Assembly: GCA_027924585.1 (NCBI GenBank)
Contig: BSBM01001383.1
Location: 1,153,001-1,217,000 of the forward strand
Direction: 5' to 3'
Source: Larix kaempferi
Lineage: Eukaryota; Streptophyta; Pinopsida; Pinales; Pinaceae
Length of the DNA: 64,000 nt
The notes under the pieces are model-generated. The model saw nothing but the letters and a program-made list of their open reading frames with translations. It was not told where the DNA came from and did not search any database. Numbering within the stretch: the stretch's first letter is position 1; each line of letters begins with the position of its first letter. The position numbers and the translations under genes were made by a program. Shown in pieces: positions 10,985-21,086 of the stretch.

Positions 10985-13500
10985 TTTGGGTACATTACAG
11001 ATCCACTAGGTCCACTTCACCTCATTATCATTGTCAGATTGTTTTCCAAATGGGGGATCAACTTTACAGAGTGTCATCCTATATCCAACTATAGCCAAAA
11101 GTATATCATTGTATCCATTGACTATCTTATGAAGTGGGACAAAGCTATGTCAAACTTCAACAACAAGGCAACCACAACTACTCACTTCTTCTAAGAATTT
11201 TTTGCATCATTAGATTTGTTTTCACAAGTACTTTCACGTTGTTGCATCAATTTCATGTGTGCATGTGTTTCATTTGAGACCCATTTTTCTCACCATTTCA
11301 ACCAAGCTCATTACCAACCTCTTCAAGTATGATTTTTCAAAATGGCATATAGAAATCATATAACCCTTTTGTCTATGTTGCATTTTCCTTGTTTGATCCC
11401 CCACAAATGTTCCCTTAAACGTCCTCCCACCTTGAAAAGTAACCTCACTCTTTCAAGTTGCATTAAGCTCTTTCCTGATAGTAGTAATCCACCTCCGTTG
11501 ATCAACATGGTTCAGTAACCCTTTATATGTTGGAAACCATGCCACTTCTTCCCTCCTTAGGATTGCAAATTCATATAGCATGCATCATATATAAACCCTC
11601 ATGCTACCATTCATCATTTTGGTGGCCTATTTCCATTGGAATCCGAAGTGGCTCACAATGTTCTTTATGGTTTAATATTATGCCAAATACTTTGCACATT
11701 CCTCCTTTGGCCTCTTGTCTCAATCATGATCCATAAAGAATCTATATTTTATGCTATCATTTATTATTCCACCCAGAAGACCTACCCCTAGTTGCTTCCA
11801 TTTTACATTAATCTTTCCACACATGTAGGTCACAACTACTTGGTCATATTTTTTTGGGTACTCGCCTCCTTGCTTGTAATGTATCTAGATTCGTTTATTC
11901 TTTGTAAGAGACACCCATATTCTTTTATTCCTAGTAAACGAATATATAATATCAACAAAATATTCAAGAAACCAAAAATGGGGCAATTATCAATTCCTAG
12001 ATTGTTTCAACTTTAGCAATTATCTATTTGCTTGGCAATATAGTCATTGTCTCCCTTGCTCCAAGCATTTTGTATTGACTCACCAATGTCCATCTAGAAA
12101 AAAGTATATTTTTCCTTGCATTCTACTCACTCTATTCAAATATGGTCCCCGATATTTACACCTACCATATGTTTTACTTTTCATCTTGGTCCATGAGCCT
12201 CCTCATTCCCTAAGGTTTCCTTCATTGGCATGGTCTCTAGTACACTTTCTACATGAGTCATCATTCAAATATTTGCAACTTGTCACATGATTGGGATTGG
12301 TTAGTTTGTTTTATGGTCGTTGGTCATGCCAATTATCATTCGTGCTTCGTTAAACGGAAGTCTTGAGTCTCCTACTCATTGGAAAACTCCTCCGCATTTC
12401 TCAAAGTGTCGGTTTGTTACATTGTTTACTTAGTGATTCCTTTAGCTTATGTTGGTTTATAAGGATTCCTAAATCCCATTTTCCTTGAAAATTTCACCAT
12501 TGACATCATATGATTTATTTTTGGGGGTATTTTAGAGGCTTTTCATACCTTGGTCCCCATTTACGTTATCAATGGACATCCTTATATTTGGAAGATATGT
12601 GATCATTTCTCTTTGACTTGATCATCTTTCCCATGCTTGATGGAAATTCATTATTGCATCAAGGAGGTTCATACACTTTGGTGGTTGTTTTTTCTTAGAT
12701 TCTTGTGAAGACCCCCATACAAGCATGGATGTTAGTTTCAAGACCTCAAGTGTGATCCAACCTTCATGTGAACCCCAACATGTTCCAACACCACACATTT
12801 TTGGAGTTTGTTTTGTTGTGGTTCTTTGCTCCCCTAGGTATCATTGTCACCCCACAAGATCATCAATTGATGGCACTCTTTCCTAGGAATTGAAGCTATC
12901 TTAATCCATGTAGAAAGTGGTGTTCAAATCTAGCCCCAATAAACCATTTCTATTATTGTAACTTGCTTCGACATCTTCATGAACATGGAGATGCTTTCCT
13001 CATTTGTAAAATACATTATATCCATAGCTATCACCTTGTATTTGGTTGTCTTGAAAGTGGCCTTGATTGCTTAACCTTGGGAAAGCCCCCCTCCTTCACC
13101 ATATCACCCTTCTCTCTTTGGATTTTTTCTACAAATAATCATTTCTAGGAAAGAAACACATGATATATTTCATCCATACGAGATGCTCCTAACATCACAC
13201 ATCCGGGGATAACTATTATCACCTTAATTTTTCTCACTTGTGATATTTGGGTGACCATACTAGAAATGCCATCAATTCATATATAAGTTACATAATGCAT
13301 GATACTAATGAAAAATACATGGCTATTTGTATCCATTTAAGTAGGGATAAGTTCTTAGTTCACTACTTTGATATTATCATGACTTTCTCATGTATTACCC
13401 ACTCAAGTCACTTGGAAAATTTTCCAAGATCCATGCAAGTTTGGTGAGGCCAAAAAATTCAATTTTCCATCATGCATTAAATACACTCATGCTTACTAAT
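10985..13500 (+). pseudogene. Decayed Ty3/gypsy integrase region, family copy 1
   Basis: Near 11095 the frame reads QKYIIVSIDYLMKWDKAM then NNKATTTTHFF, matching the integrase catalytic-core segment of plant Ty3 elements (KYIIV-DY-TKW-EA-P). Upstream PFQ-W-like remnants (VFQMGDQLYR) are frameshifted. The rest is too decayed to read. A second copy of the same sequence starts at 62960. Shared blocks include 11007-11500 with 62970-63440, and 12630-12940 with 63465-63775. Copy 2 lacks about 1.1 kb that is present here. Confidence 0.75.
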
Positions 13501-13932
13501 TGGCTCAAGGTTAAGTTCTTACCAAAGAGAAACTCCTCCATGCCTACTTCAGTCATTAGATTCCCTTAAATGTTCATCTAACATGTGGAATCTAGCTCAT
13601 GGAGTAAGTGAATTCACATTTGAACAAGGTTTCCACATTTGACTATAAAAGGGAGCCATTGGTTTCCATTAAGGAGGAATTCATTGCAAAGTTATGCTAA
13701 AGGAATGAGATCATAGACCACAACTATTGCTCTCTCATTTCTTCCATTCTTGCCAACTTTTTTGGCTTGTTTGCATTTCATCAAAAGAGCATGCAAACTA
13801 CATTCACCAGAGTTAGAAGTGATCATTAAGGAGGAAAGGAATGCTTTCAAGGAGAGATTTGGAACGCATATGTACTCTCAAGGTGATATTTGGTGTTTAT
13901 TTCCTTTCTGCTCTATATTAATAGTAGTATTG
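13501..13932. other. Spacer before the copia element, with a TATA-like box
   Basis: The only notable feature is CTATAAAAGGG near 13641, a good TATA-box match about 290 bases upstream of the copia LTR. No gene can be assigned to it. It may be a promoter remnant of the Ty3 family to its left. Confidence 0.3.
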
Positions 13933-14284
13933 TGTTAAAAATTATGACAACTAATTAACATTAACAATAACTAAGATGGTTTGTCTAACCGTTGGTTGGT
14001 TGGAAGTTTCTCTAACCGGTGGCAGTTCACCCATATACGTAACTCCTTCTCCCATGTATTTATATGTAATATTGGAGAGGATTAAATGTAATAGGTAAAT
14101 GTATGGATGAGAGAAATGCTTGATTGTGATCTCCGTTATTGAAAGGAATAAGACATCAATACTTTGTTGGGTGGATGTTTCCCCAAGTTGGGGTTTTACC
14201 ACGTTAAAAATTCATGTGTTAAATGTGTCTTTTCTTGTCCATTATTTTTGTTTATTATTTTTATTACAGACTCAAATACCAACA
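13933..14284 (+). repeat. 5' LTR of the copia element
   Basis: It begins TGTTAAAAATTATGAC and ends CAAATACCAACA, with TG...CA termini and 352 bp. The 14 bases around 14095-14110 are absent from the 3' copy. Confidence 0.95.
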
Positions 14285-14286
14285 AG

Positions 14287-14299
14287 TGGTATTAGAGTT
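14287..14299 (+). promoter_or_regulatory. Primer-binding site of the copia element
   Basis: TGGTATTAGAGTT follows the LTR after two bases. It is the initiator-Met-tRNA site with one C-to-T change in TGGTATCAGAG. Confidence 0.85.
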
Positions 14300-14959
14300 G
14301 TGGTGCCTGAACAGAGAGAGCCTGTTGGGAGAAGGAGCCACTGCTCGTGGAGGAGTTCGAGAGGTTGTGCGTGAGCAGAGGTAGCCGGTTTTGAAGGAAG
14401 GGTCGCAAAAGACCAGTCGCCGTTGTGAATATTGTCCATAGGAAGAGGTGAAGCCTGATCCATGCTTGAAGTGGGAGAGAGCCCGCGATCCAGAGGAAGA
14501 GGTGAAGCCGCGTGAAGCCACTGGCCATCGTAAAGTGGAGAGCCGTCGTTTTTTCTTCTCTGCAAAGACGCCCATGTGTGTGGAAGTAGCTACTTGTGCA
14601 TTGATAGGAGGCGTGAAGCCCGTGGTGAGGTGGAGACAGCCGCATTTCGAAGCAGTGGAGAACTGCGTGATCGCATTTTGGGAGCAGTGGAGAACCTGCG
14701 TGAAGGACTAGCTACCATTTTGTGTGGAGCCTTCATTTTTGTGTAGCATTCTTCCTGTGAGAGAAGCATCCGCCTGTGCGTAGAGCCATTCCTGTGGAAC
14801 CCATGGTGCTGGAGTGAAGGTAAAGAAGCAGAGCCTACAACCAGATGTATGCAAAGAGCCCCTGCGTGAAAGAAGTGTTTACCCAGTGTAGCTAGAGGTA
14901 TTTTTTGGGTTATTGTTCTTCTGAGAAAAGATTCTGGTTATATATATTTTGGGAAGTTT
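14300..14959 (+). other. Copia leader
   Basis: This is untranslated leader between primer site and gag. GTGGAG/GTGAAG words recur but no coding is supported. The several overlapping ORFs on both strands here have no recognisable content. Confidence 0.6.
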
Positions 14960-15790
14960 GTGTTAAAAATTTTAAAAAAATTGATGGCAAAAATGTCTAA
15001 TTATAAATTCGAAATTGAGAAGTTTAATGGAAAAAATAACTTTGAATTGTGGAAACTTAATATGCGAGATCTGTTAGTTCAGCAAGGGTTGAAGAAGGCC
15101 TTAAATGGCAATAAAAAACAACCTATATCTATGACAGATGATGAATGGGAGGAGCTAAATGCCAGAGCACTTAGCACAATTCGGTTATGCCTTGCAAATG
15201 ATGTCTTGTTTAATATCGTTGGAGAAAAGACAACAACGAGTTTAGGGAGAAAGTTGGAAATCTTGTATATGACAAAGTCTTTGACAAACATAATTTACTT
15301 GAAGAGACAACTATAGGGTATGAAGATGAAATAAGGTACGAAAATTGCAGAACATTTGAATGTATTTAATACTCTTATTTTCTAGTTGAGTAGTATGGAT
15401 GTTAAGATTGATGATGAAGATAAAGAAGTAAATATTTTAGTTACTCTACCTGAATCTTGAGGTCATGTAGTGTCTTCTATTAGTCTTAGCACAACTGAAA
15501 CTTTGGAATTTGACACTGTGGTTGGAGCTTTGTTGTTTGAGGAGTTAAGAAATAAAGCTAGTATTGAGTCCTATACACCAGAAGCTTTGTTTGTTAGAGG
15601 TCGATCCAAAGAAATAGGAGAAAAATCAAGAGGTTCTTCCAGATATAAATCAAAGGGAAAAAAGAGAAAACTCAAGTGTTGGTACTGCAACAAGAGTGGT
15701 CATCTCAAGAAGGATTGTTGGAAAAGACAAAAATACAAAAAGGAAGACTCCAAATATGAGTCAAATTCAGTTGAACTGATTCAGGTATGA
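14960..15790 (+). pseudogene. Copia gag, broken
   Basis: Gag forms the particle that packages element RNA. The frame starts near 14960; MAKMSNYKFEIEKFNGKNNF at codon 9 is the likely true start. It matches the copia gag domain (FNGKNNFELWKLNMRDLLVQ, ALSTIRLCLANDVL, LTNIIYLKRQL). It stops at TAG 15314-15316. A second stop (TGA near 15459) precedes the C-terminal half, which holds a basic stretch and a complete zinc knuckle CWYCNKSGHLKKDC (CX2CX4HX4C) near 15678-15720. Reading frame 2 is used throughout, so the damage is mainly stops. Confidence 0.92.
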
Positions 15791-16053
15791 TTGATGAGAT
15801 TTTGTCCATTTGTAATGTTTATGAATACAATGAAGAATGGTTGTTAGATTCTGGTGCTTTGCACCATGTCTGTCCTCATAAATAATGCTTTACTTCTTAT
15901 CATTCAGTTAATGATGGTGTAGTTCTTTTGGGAAACAATTATTCATGTAAGATTGTTGGGGTTGGAAGTATTAAAATTAAAATGTTTGATGGAGCTATAA
16001 GAACACTAACATATGTTAGACATGTTCCTTAGTTAAAGAAAAACTTAATATCT
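15791..16053 (+). pseudogene. Copia protease, broken
   Basis: After gag the frame shifts. EEWLLDSGALHHVCP near 15836 is the aspartic protease active-site segment of copia elements (D-S/T-G/A), and a TAA follows within ten codons. Downstream, VRHVP then a TAG then LKKNLISLGVLDSCG is the conserved end of the protease region. The enzyme cannot be made intact. Confidence 0.85.
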
Positions 16054-17083
16054 TTGGGAGTGTTGGATTCGTGTGGTCATAAGTTTACAGGTTTAAGTGG
16101 GGTATTGAAAGTATCTAAGGGTGCTTTAGTGGTCATGAAGGCATTGAAAATAGGAAACAGGCTTTACAAACTGGTTGGAAAAACTCAAGTTAATGAAACG
16201 ACATTGATATCTGAAGAGGCATCTGAATCCACTCGATTATGGCATCAGCGTCTTTGTCATATGAGTGAGAGAGGACTATAGGTATTAATGAATCGTAAAT
16301 TACTTCCAAATCTGAAATCTTTAGATTTGATATTTTGTAGACATTGTATATTTGGGAAACAGTGTAGACAAAAATTCAAAGTAGGGATTCATGCAAGTAA
16401 AGGTGTTCTTGACTACATTCATTCTGATGTATGGGGTCCATCCCCTACTATTTCCTATGGAGGAGCAGCATATTTTGTGTTGTTTGTGGATGATCTTTCA
16501 AGAGAAGTTTGGGTCTATGTTTTAAAAAGAAAGGCTGATGTGTTTGATAGTTTCAAATGTTTTAAAATTATGGTTGAAAAAAGAACTAGCAAGACAATCA
16601 AGTGATTAAGAATGGATAACGGAGGTGAGTTTAATTCTTTAGAGTTTGAAAAGTATTGCAAAGAAGAATGGATCGTAAGACATAAAACAAATGTATACAC
16701 CTCAGCAAAATGGCATTGTAGAACGCATGAACAAGACTCTTCTAGAGAGAGCAAGGAGCATTCTCAGCGATGCTAATTTGGGTCAAGAGTTGTGGGAAGA
16801 AGCAATTTCTACTGCTTGTTATTTAATAAATCGGTCACCATCAATTGCAATAAATTGTAAAATTCCGGAAGACGTATGGACTGGTCAACCTTGTAGTTAT
16901 TCAAATTTGAATTTTTTTGGTTGTGAAGCTTATGCACTTACTCCTAAAAATCAACTTTCTAAGTTAGACCCTAGATCAAAGAAGTGCATTTTTGTAGGTT
17001 ATGATAATGTAACGAAAGGTTATCGGTTGTGGGATTCTACTGCTCGTAAAATCGTCATTAGCAGAGACGCAATTTTTTATTAG
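16054..17083 (+). pseudogene. Copia integrase, broken
   Basis: The integrase inserts element cDNA. The zinc-binding part reads LWHQRLCHMSERGL, then a stop (TAG near 16279), then FCRHCIFGKQ (HX4H...CX2C). The catalytic core shows Asp in YIHSDVWGP, Asp in MDNGGEF after a TGA near 16603, and Glu in NGIVERMNKTLLERARSIL, reached by a frame change near 16690. The C-terminal part includes FGCEAYALTPKNQ, KCIFVGYD and GYRLWD, ending at TAG 17081. Confidence 0.93.
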
Positions 17084-17397
17084 TCTTCTGTCGTTAAATA
17101 AAAAAATGTAAAATTTGATGTGGAACAGGAACATGTACCGTCAAAACAACTAGTTCAATTGAAGTTTCCATCTTATAATGACTCAAAGAAACAAGAAGAA
17201 GTTTCTGGTGATAAGAATTCATAGAAGATGAAGAAATTGTGGAAACTCCATAACCTACACCAAGAAGATCTACGAGGGAGAGAAATCCTCCTAAAAGGTA
17301 TATCGAATTTTTTTCGGTTGTTGCTTTATTTACTGATGATGGAAAACCTTCTTGTTTTCAGGAAGCCATTGATTGTGTTGACAATACTAAATGGAAG

Positions 17398-18371
17398 ATG
17401 GCAATGAAAGAAGAAATGGATTCTTTGAACAAGGACGAGACATGGAACTTGGTTGAACTCCCCAAAGATAGAAAAGTTGTTGGATGTAAGTGGGTATTCA
17501 AGTTGAAGAAAGGTATTGATGGTAAGATTGAAAGATACAAATCCAGATTGGTCGCAAAAGGGAATTCTCAAATGGAAGGTATTGATTATCATGAGATATT
17601 TTCACCAGTTGTCAAGCTTGTATCTATTCGTATTGTGTTAGCACTAGTTTCTTTGCTTGATTTGGAGTTAGAGCAATTAGATGTTAAAACAACATTTTTA
17701 CATGGAGATTTAGATGAGGATATTTTTATGGAAGAACCAGAGGGTTTTGTGCAGCATTGTAAAGGAAAATTAGTTTGCAAGCTCAAAAAATCATTGTATG
17801 GCCTAAAACAGTCACTCAGGCAATGGTACAAGAAGTTTGATTCTTTCATGGTGAGCCACAGTTATACTAGAAGTGAGTATGATCATTGTTTGTACTTCAA
17901 AAGGTTGGATGACATATTCATTGTCTTAGTATTGTATGTTGATGATATGCTTATTGTGAGTAAAAGCATGGACGAAATTGATAGGTTGAAGGCTCGGATG
18001 GCTAGGGCATTTGATATGAAAGATCTTGGAGCTGTAAAACAAATTTTGGATATTGAAATACACAGAGACAAAAGAAATGGTAAGCTTAGTTTTTCACAGG
18101 AGAATTATGTTGAGAAAATACTTGTAAGATTCAGAATGAATAAGGTAAAACCTGTGAATGTTCCTTTGGCTTCTTATTTTAAGCTTTCTTTAGGTGTATG
18201 TCCTAGTAATGATGAAGAAAAGGATTATATGTCTCGTGTTCCATATGCCAATGCAGTAGGATGTTTAATGTATGCGATGGTGTGTACTAGACCTGATATT
18301 TCACATGCAGTAGGTGTTGTCAGTAAATACATGGAAAATCCAAGAAAAGAACATTGGAATGCAGTGAAATA
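17398..18371 (+). pseudogene. Copia reverse transcriptase, longest open segment
   Basis: About 324 codons are open. Motifs in order: ETWNLVELPKDRKVVGCKWV; FSPVVKLVSIRIVLAL; LDVKTTFLHGDLDEDIFMEE; KKSLYGLKQSLRQWYKKFD; and the catalytic YVDDMLIV near 17935. All key catalytic Asp residues are present. The segment ends at TAG 18370-18372 shortly after KEHWNAVK, where copia polyproteins normally continue into RNase H. Confidence 0.95.
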
Positions 18372-18899
18372 GGTGTTTCGTTATTTAAGAGGCACAAGTG
18401 GCTATTGTATCACTTTTAATAATAACAGTGATTCTATATGCGGTTTTGTTGATTCAGATTTTGCAGGTGATTTGGACAAGAGAAGGTCTACTTCTTGATA
18501 TGTTTTTACTCTTGCAGGTGGAGCTATAAGTTGGATCTCAAAGCTTTAGGAAACATTTGCTTTATCCACTACAGAGGCTGAATACATTGCTTCCTCACAT
18601 GCTTGCAAAGAGGCAATTTGGCTGAAAGGTCCACGTGGAGAAATTGGAAGATTGCAAAACAGTGTGCCTATTTTCTGTGATAGCCAAAGTGCTATACATT
18701 TGGCTACAAATCTTGTTTACCATAGTAAGACTAAACATATTGATGTAAAGTATCATTTTGTAAGACAAGCCATTAGTGAAGGTGGAGTAGATCTGAAAAA
18801 GGTTCATACTCAAGAAAATTTTGCAGATATGTTTACAAAACTAGTGTTATTAGAGAAGCTACGGTGGTGTGTGGTTTCTCTTGGTTTGAAAAAGAAGTG
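18372..18899 (+). pseudogene. Copia RNase H, broken
   Basis: The continuing frame reads GFVDSDFAGDLDKRRSTS, then TGA, YVFTLAGGAISWISKL, TAG, ETFALSTTEAEYIASSHACK, then FCDSQSAIHLATN and SKTKHIDVKYHFVR. These carry the acidic RNase H residues (D in DSDFAGD, E in TEAEY, D in CDSQSA). It ends at TGA 18898-18900, before the polypurine tract. Confidence 0.93.
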
Positions 18900-18938
18900 A
18901 TGAATAGTCTTCGAAAAAGTATTAGATAATTTGTTTTC

Positions 18939-18949
18939 AAGGTGGAGAT
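18939..18949 (+). promoter_or_regulatory. Polypurine tract of the copia element
   Basis: AAGGTGGAGAT immediately precedes the 3' LTR, as in the Tnt1 group. Confidence 0.85.
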
Positions 18950-19287
18950 TGTTAAAAATTGTGACAACTAATTAACATTAACAATAACTAAGATGGTTTG
19001 TCTAACCTTTGGTTGGTTGGAAGTTTCTCTAACCGGTGGCAGTTCACCCATATACGTAACTCCTTCTCCCATGTATTTATATGTAATCTTGGAGAGGAGT
19101 AAATGTAAGAGGGAAGAAATGCCTGATTGTAATATCCGTTATTGAAAGGAATAAGACATCAATACTTTGTCGGGTGGATGTTTCCCCGAGTTCGGGTTTT
19201 ACCGTGTTAAAAATTAGTGGGTTAATTGTGTCTTTTCTTGTCCATTATTTTTGTTTATTATTTGTATTACAGACTCAAATACTAACA
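18950..19287 (+). repeat. 3' LTR of the copia element
   Basis: It begins TGTTAAAAATTGTGAC and ends CAAATACTAACA, 338 bp, followed by the TATTG duplication. Confidence 0.95.
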
Positions 19288-19601
19288 TATTGTTGCTCCT
19301 CCAAGGATTCTGAAATTTGAATGGTCTTTGGTTATTAAATTCATAGTTTAATGATACTCATGCTATCCTTTTGCTCATAATTTGTTACATTTACTCTTGT
19401 GTCATGCTTATCACTTACTCTCTTTTTTTTCAATTTATTAACTCCTTAATATAGTGATTTTATTCATCATTACAACAAAAAGCCAAAAATTATAAATTCA
19501 ATTAAATAAGGAATATCATATTTTATTCTTTTACTTCTTCTTTTTTTTCAAAATATTTGAAGATTATCTATCACTTGAGCATAAATGTGTTTCCACCTTT
19601 C

Positions 19602-19687
19602 ATTTGTTTCAAAAATATTAATATGGACTCTGCCTTGTATGGGGATTTGTTTCGAAAATATTAATATGAACTATGCCTCATATGGTG
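19602..19687. repeat. Two-copy tandem duplication, 43-bp period
   Basis: ATTTGTTTC(A/G)AAAATATTAA followed by TATG(G/A)ACT recurs at 19602 and 19645. Confidence 0.85.
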
Positions 19688-19726
19688 GCAAGAACCTCAA
19701 AGAATTCCATATATCGTTTTATTAGT

Positions 19727-19771
19727 CCCTGCTCCGCAGGGAATATAGCGATCGCTTGGTCGCCTATTCCC
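19727..19771. other. Two mutually exclusive hairpins
   Basis: CCCTG (19727-19731) pairs with CAGGG (19737-19741). The same GGG begins GGGAATATAGCGA (19739-19751), which pairs with TCGCCTATTCCC (19760-19771) apart from a 1-2 base bulge. The site is GC-rich within AT-rich DNA. Its function is unknown. Confidence 0.6.
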
Positions 19772-20060
19772 GTTGACTTTCAATTACTCCATACTTTTAA
19801 CTTAATGTGAACTAAAGTTTTAAATTTTTTGGATATTAAAATGAATTTTTTTAAAATTAAAATAATTTTAAAAATTTTCCAAATTACATTATCCATTTTT
19901 TCTATTGGTTCCGTACATAGAATTGAATAAATTTCCCTGGTGTGCAAAATAAATAACAAATTAAAAAAATAATAAAAATTAAAAGAAAAACAAAAAAAAC
20001 CTAAACTTGCCACGTAACAAATCCATCAAATAACCATAAATGAAATGTTATATCAACAAT

Positions 20061-20148
20061 TGTCATAGAAAATTGCTCCAGACATCCTGGCATATGACAA
20101 TTAATGTCATAGAAAATCGCTCGAGACATCAGGGCACGTCTGACCTCG
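20061..20148. repeat. Two-copy tandem duplication, 44-bp period
   Basis: TGTCATAGAAAATTGCTC and TGTCATAGAAAATCGCTC start at 20061 and 20105, and both continue with GAGACATC or CAGACATC. Confidence 0.85.
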
Positions 20149-20557
20149 ATGGAAAAGAACGTTGTGGAGAGGCGTTGTGTTGACGCCAGAAGTTGATCTA
20201 ATATTGTGCTCTTTAGAGCATTCACTCTCTTCCTCCCTGACTCCTTCAGGAATTCCATCAACTAGCATTATTCAAAGCTTCAGGGTTAGGGTTAGGACCA
20301 GCAAGGTCCAGTGTTCAAACCTTCTTCACATAGACTATAGACTACTACACTGAAGGTACCATATATTTAAATAGAAGGTACCAGAAGATCTTGGATATGT
20401 ACAAAGGAAACTAATTGAATGCAAACTGACAACAATTTTCATACTACAATTTTTTTCATACTGATAAAGACTCACAATTCAACATCATTCAACTTTGATT
20501 TTGTACCATGCTTATCACTTCCTGATCTCTTTCCATCACCAATGGACAGATATCATT

Positions 20558-20685
20558 TGACAATTGCTGGCCGCAACATATATTTTTTGTGATAAGAATT
20601 ATGAACTTACAACTTGTAAAGTGACAATTGTTGGACGCAACATATATTTTTTGTGTGAAGAATTATGAACTTACAACTTGTAAAG
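20558..20685. repeat. Two-copy tandem duplication, 64-bp period
   Basis: TGACAATTG(C/T)TGG(C/A)CGCAAC recurs at 20558 and 20622, both followed by ATATATTTTTTGTG and ending in ACAACTTGTAAAG. Confidence 0.92.
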
Positions 20686-20886
20686 AGGCAGAGAATTGCA
20701 TTACCTTTGGCCATGTTGTACACGGTAATGTTATAGCTTGATCGTATTAAGTGCAATTTTTTTGTTATTTCATTTTTTCTTTTCTATTCTCAAATAGTGA
20801 CTTTCACATAATGTAGAAGTAATTGACCAAGAGCCTACCCCTGCGAAAAAAAACAAATAAGTGAAAATTGCTTTGCTTAGCTTCAT

Positions 20887-21040
20887 GATGCCGCAACTTA
20901 TACAGTAAGATAACAATTTAGTGTATCTTTTTATGTCATAGAACAAGTTTTGTAGATAGTCGAATGCCACAGCTTATACAGTAAGATAACAATTTAGTGT
21001 ATCTTTTTATGTCATAGAACAAGTTTTCTAGATAGTCGAA
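20887..21040. repeat. Two-copy tandem duplication, 77-bp period
   Basis: ATGCC(G/A)CA(A/G)CTTATACAG recurs at 20887 and 20964. The following 60 bases are almost identical, including GATAACAATTTAGTGTATC. Confidence 0.93.
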
Positions 21041-21086
21041 ACATCAATAGCATTTAAGTTTGGGACTCTGGGAGCGAAGAAGATAA

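Larger units (their letters stand above)
13933..19287 (+). mobile_element. Ty1/copia retrotransposon (Tnt1/Tork-like), complete but inactive, 5,355 bp
   Basis: This is a full-length element with LTRs at 13933-14284 and 18950-19287, a primer site, gag, protease, integrase, reverse transcriptase, RNase H and a polypurine tract, in the copia order. The target-site duplication TATTG is perfect (13928-13932 and 19288-19292). By hand alignment the two LTRs differ at about 19 of 338 positions plus one 14-base indel, roughly 5-6 percent, so the insertion is old. The coding sequence has many stops and frame changes. Gag and integrase resemble the Tnt1 group. Confidence 0.95.
19293..21086. other. AT-rich spacer with serial short duplications
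   Basis: No gene is seen. The stretch holds two-copy tandem duplications (19602, 20061, 20558, 20887) and a competing-hairpin site (19727-19771). Confidence 0.4.

Noticed and set aside
14120-14711. Overlapping ORFs on both strands in the copia leader
   Set aside because: They cover the LTR, the primer site and the leader, which is non-coding in this group.
20281-20296. Telomere-like AGGGTTAGGGTTAGG
   Set aside because: Only two units and not the plant heptamer, so chance or a short interstitial remnant.
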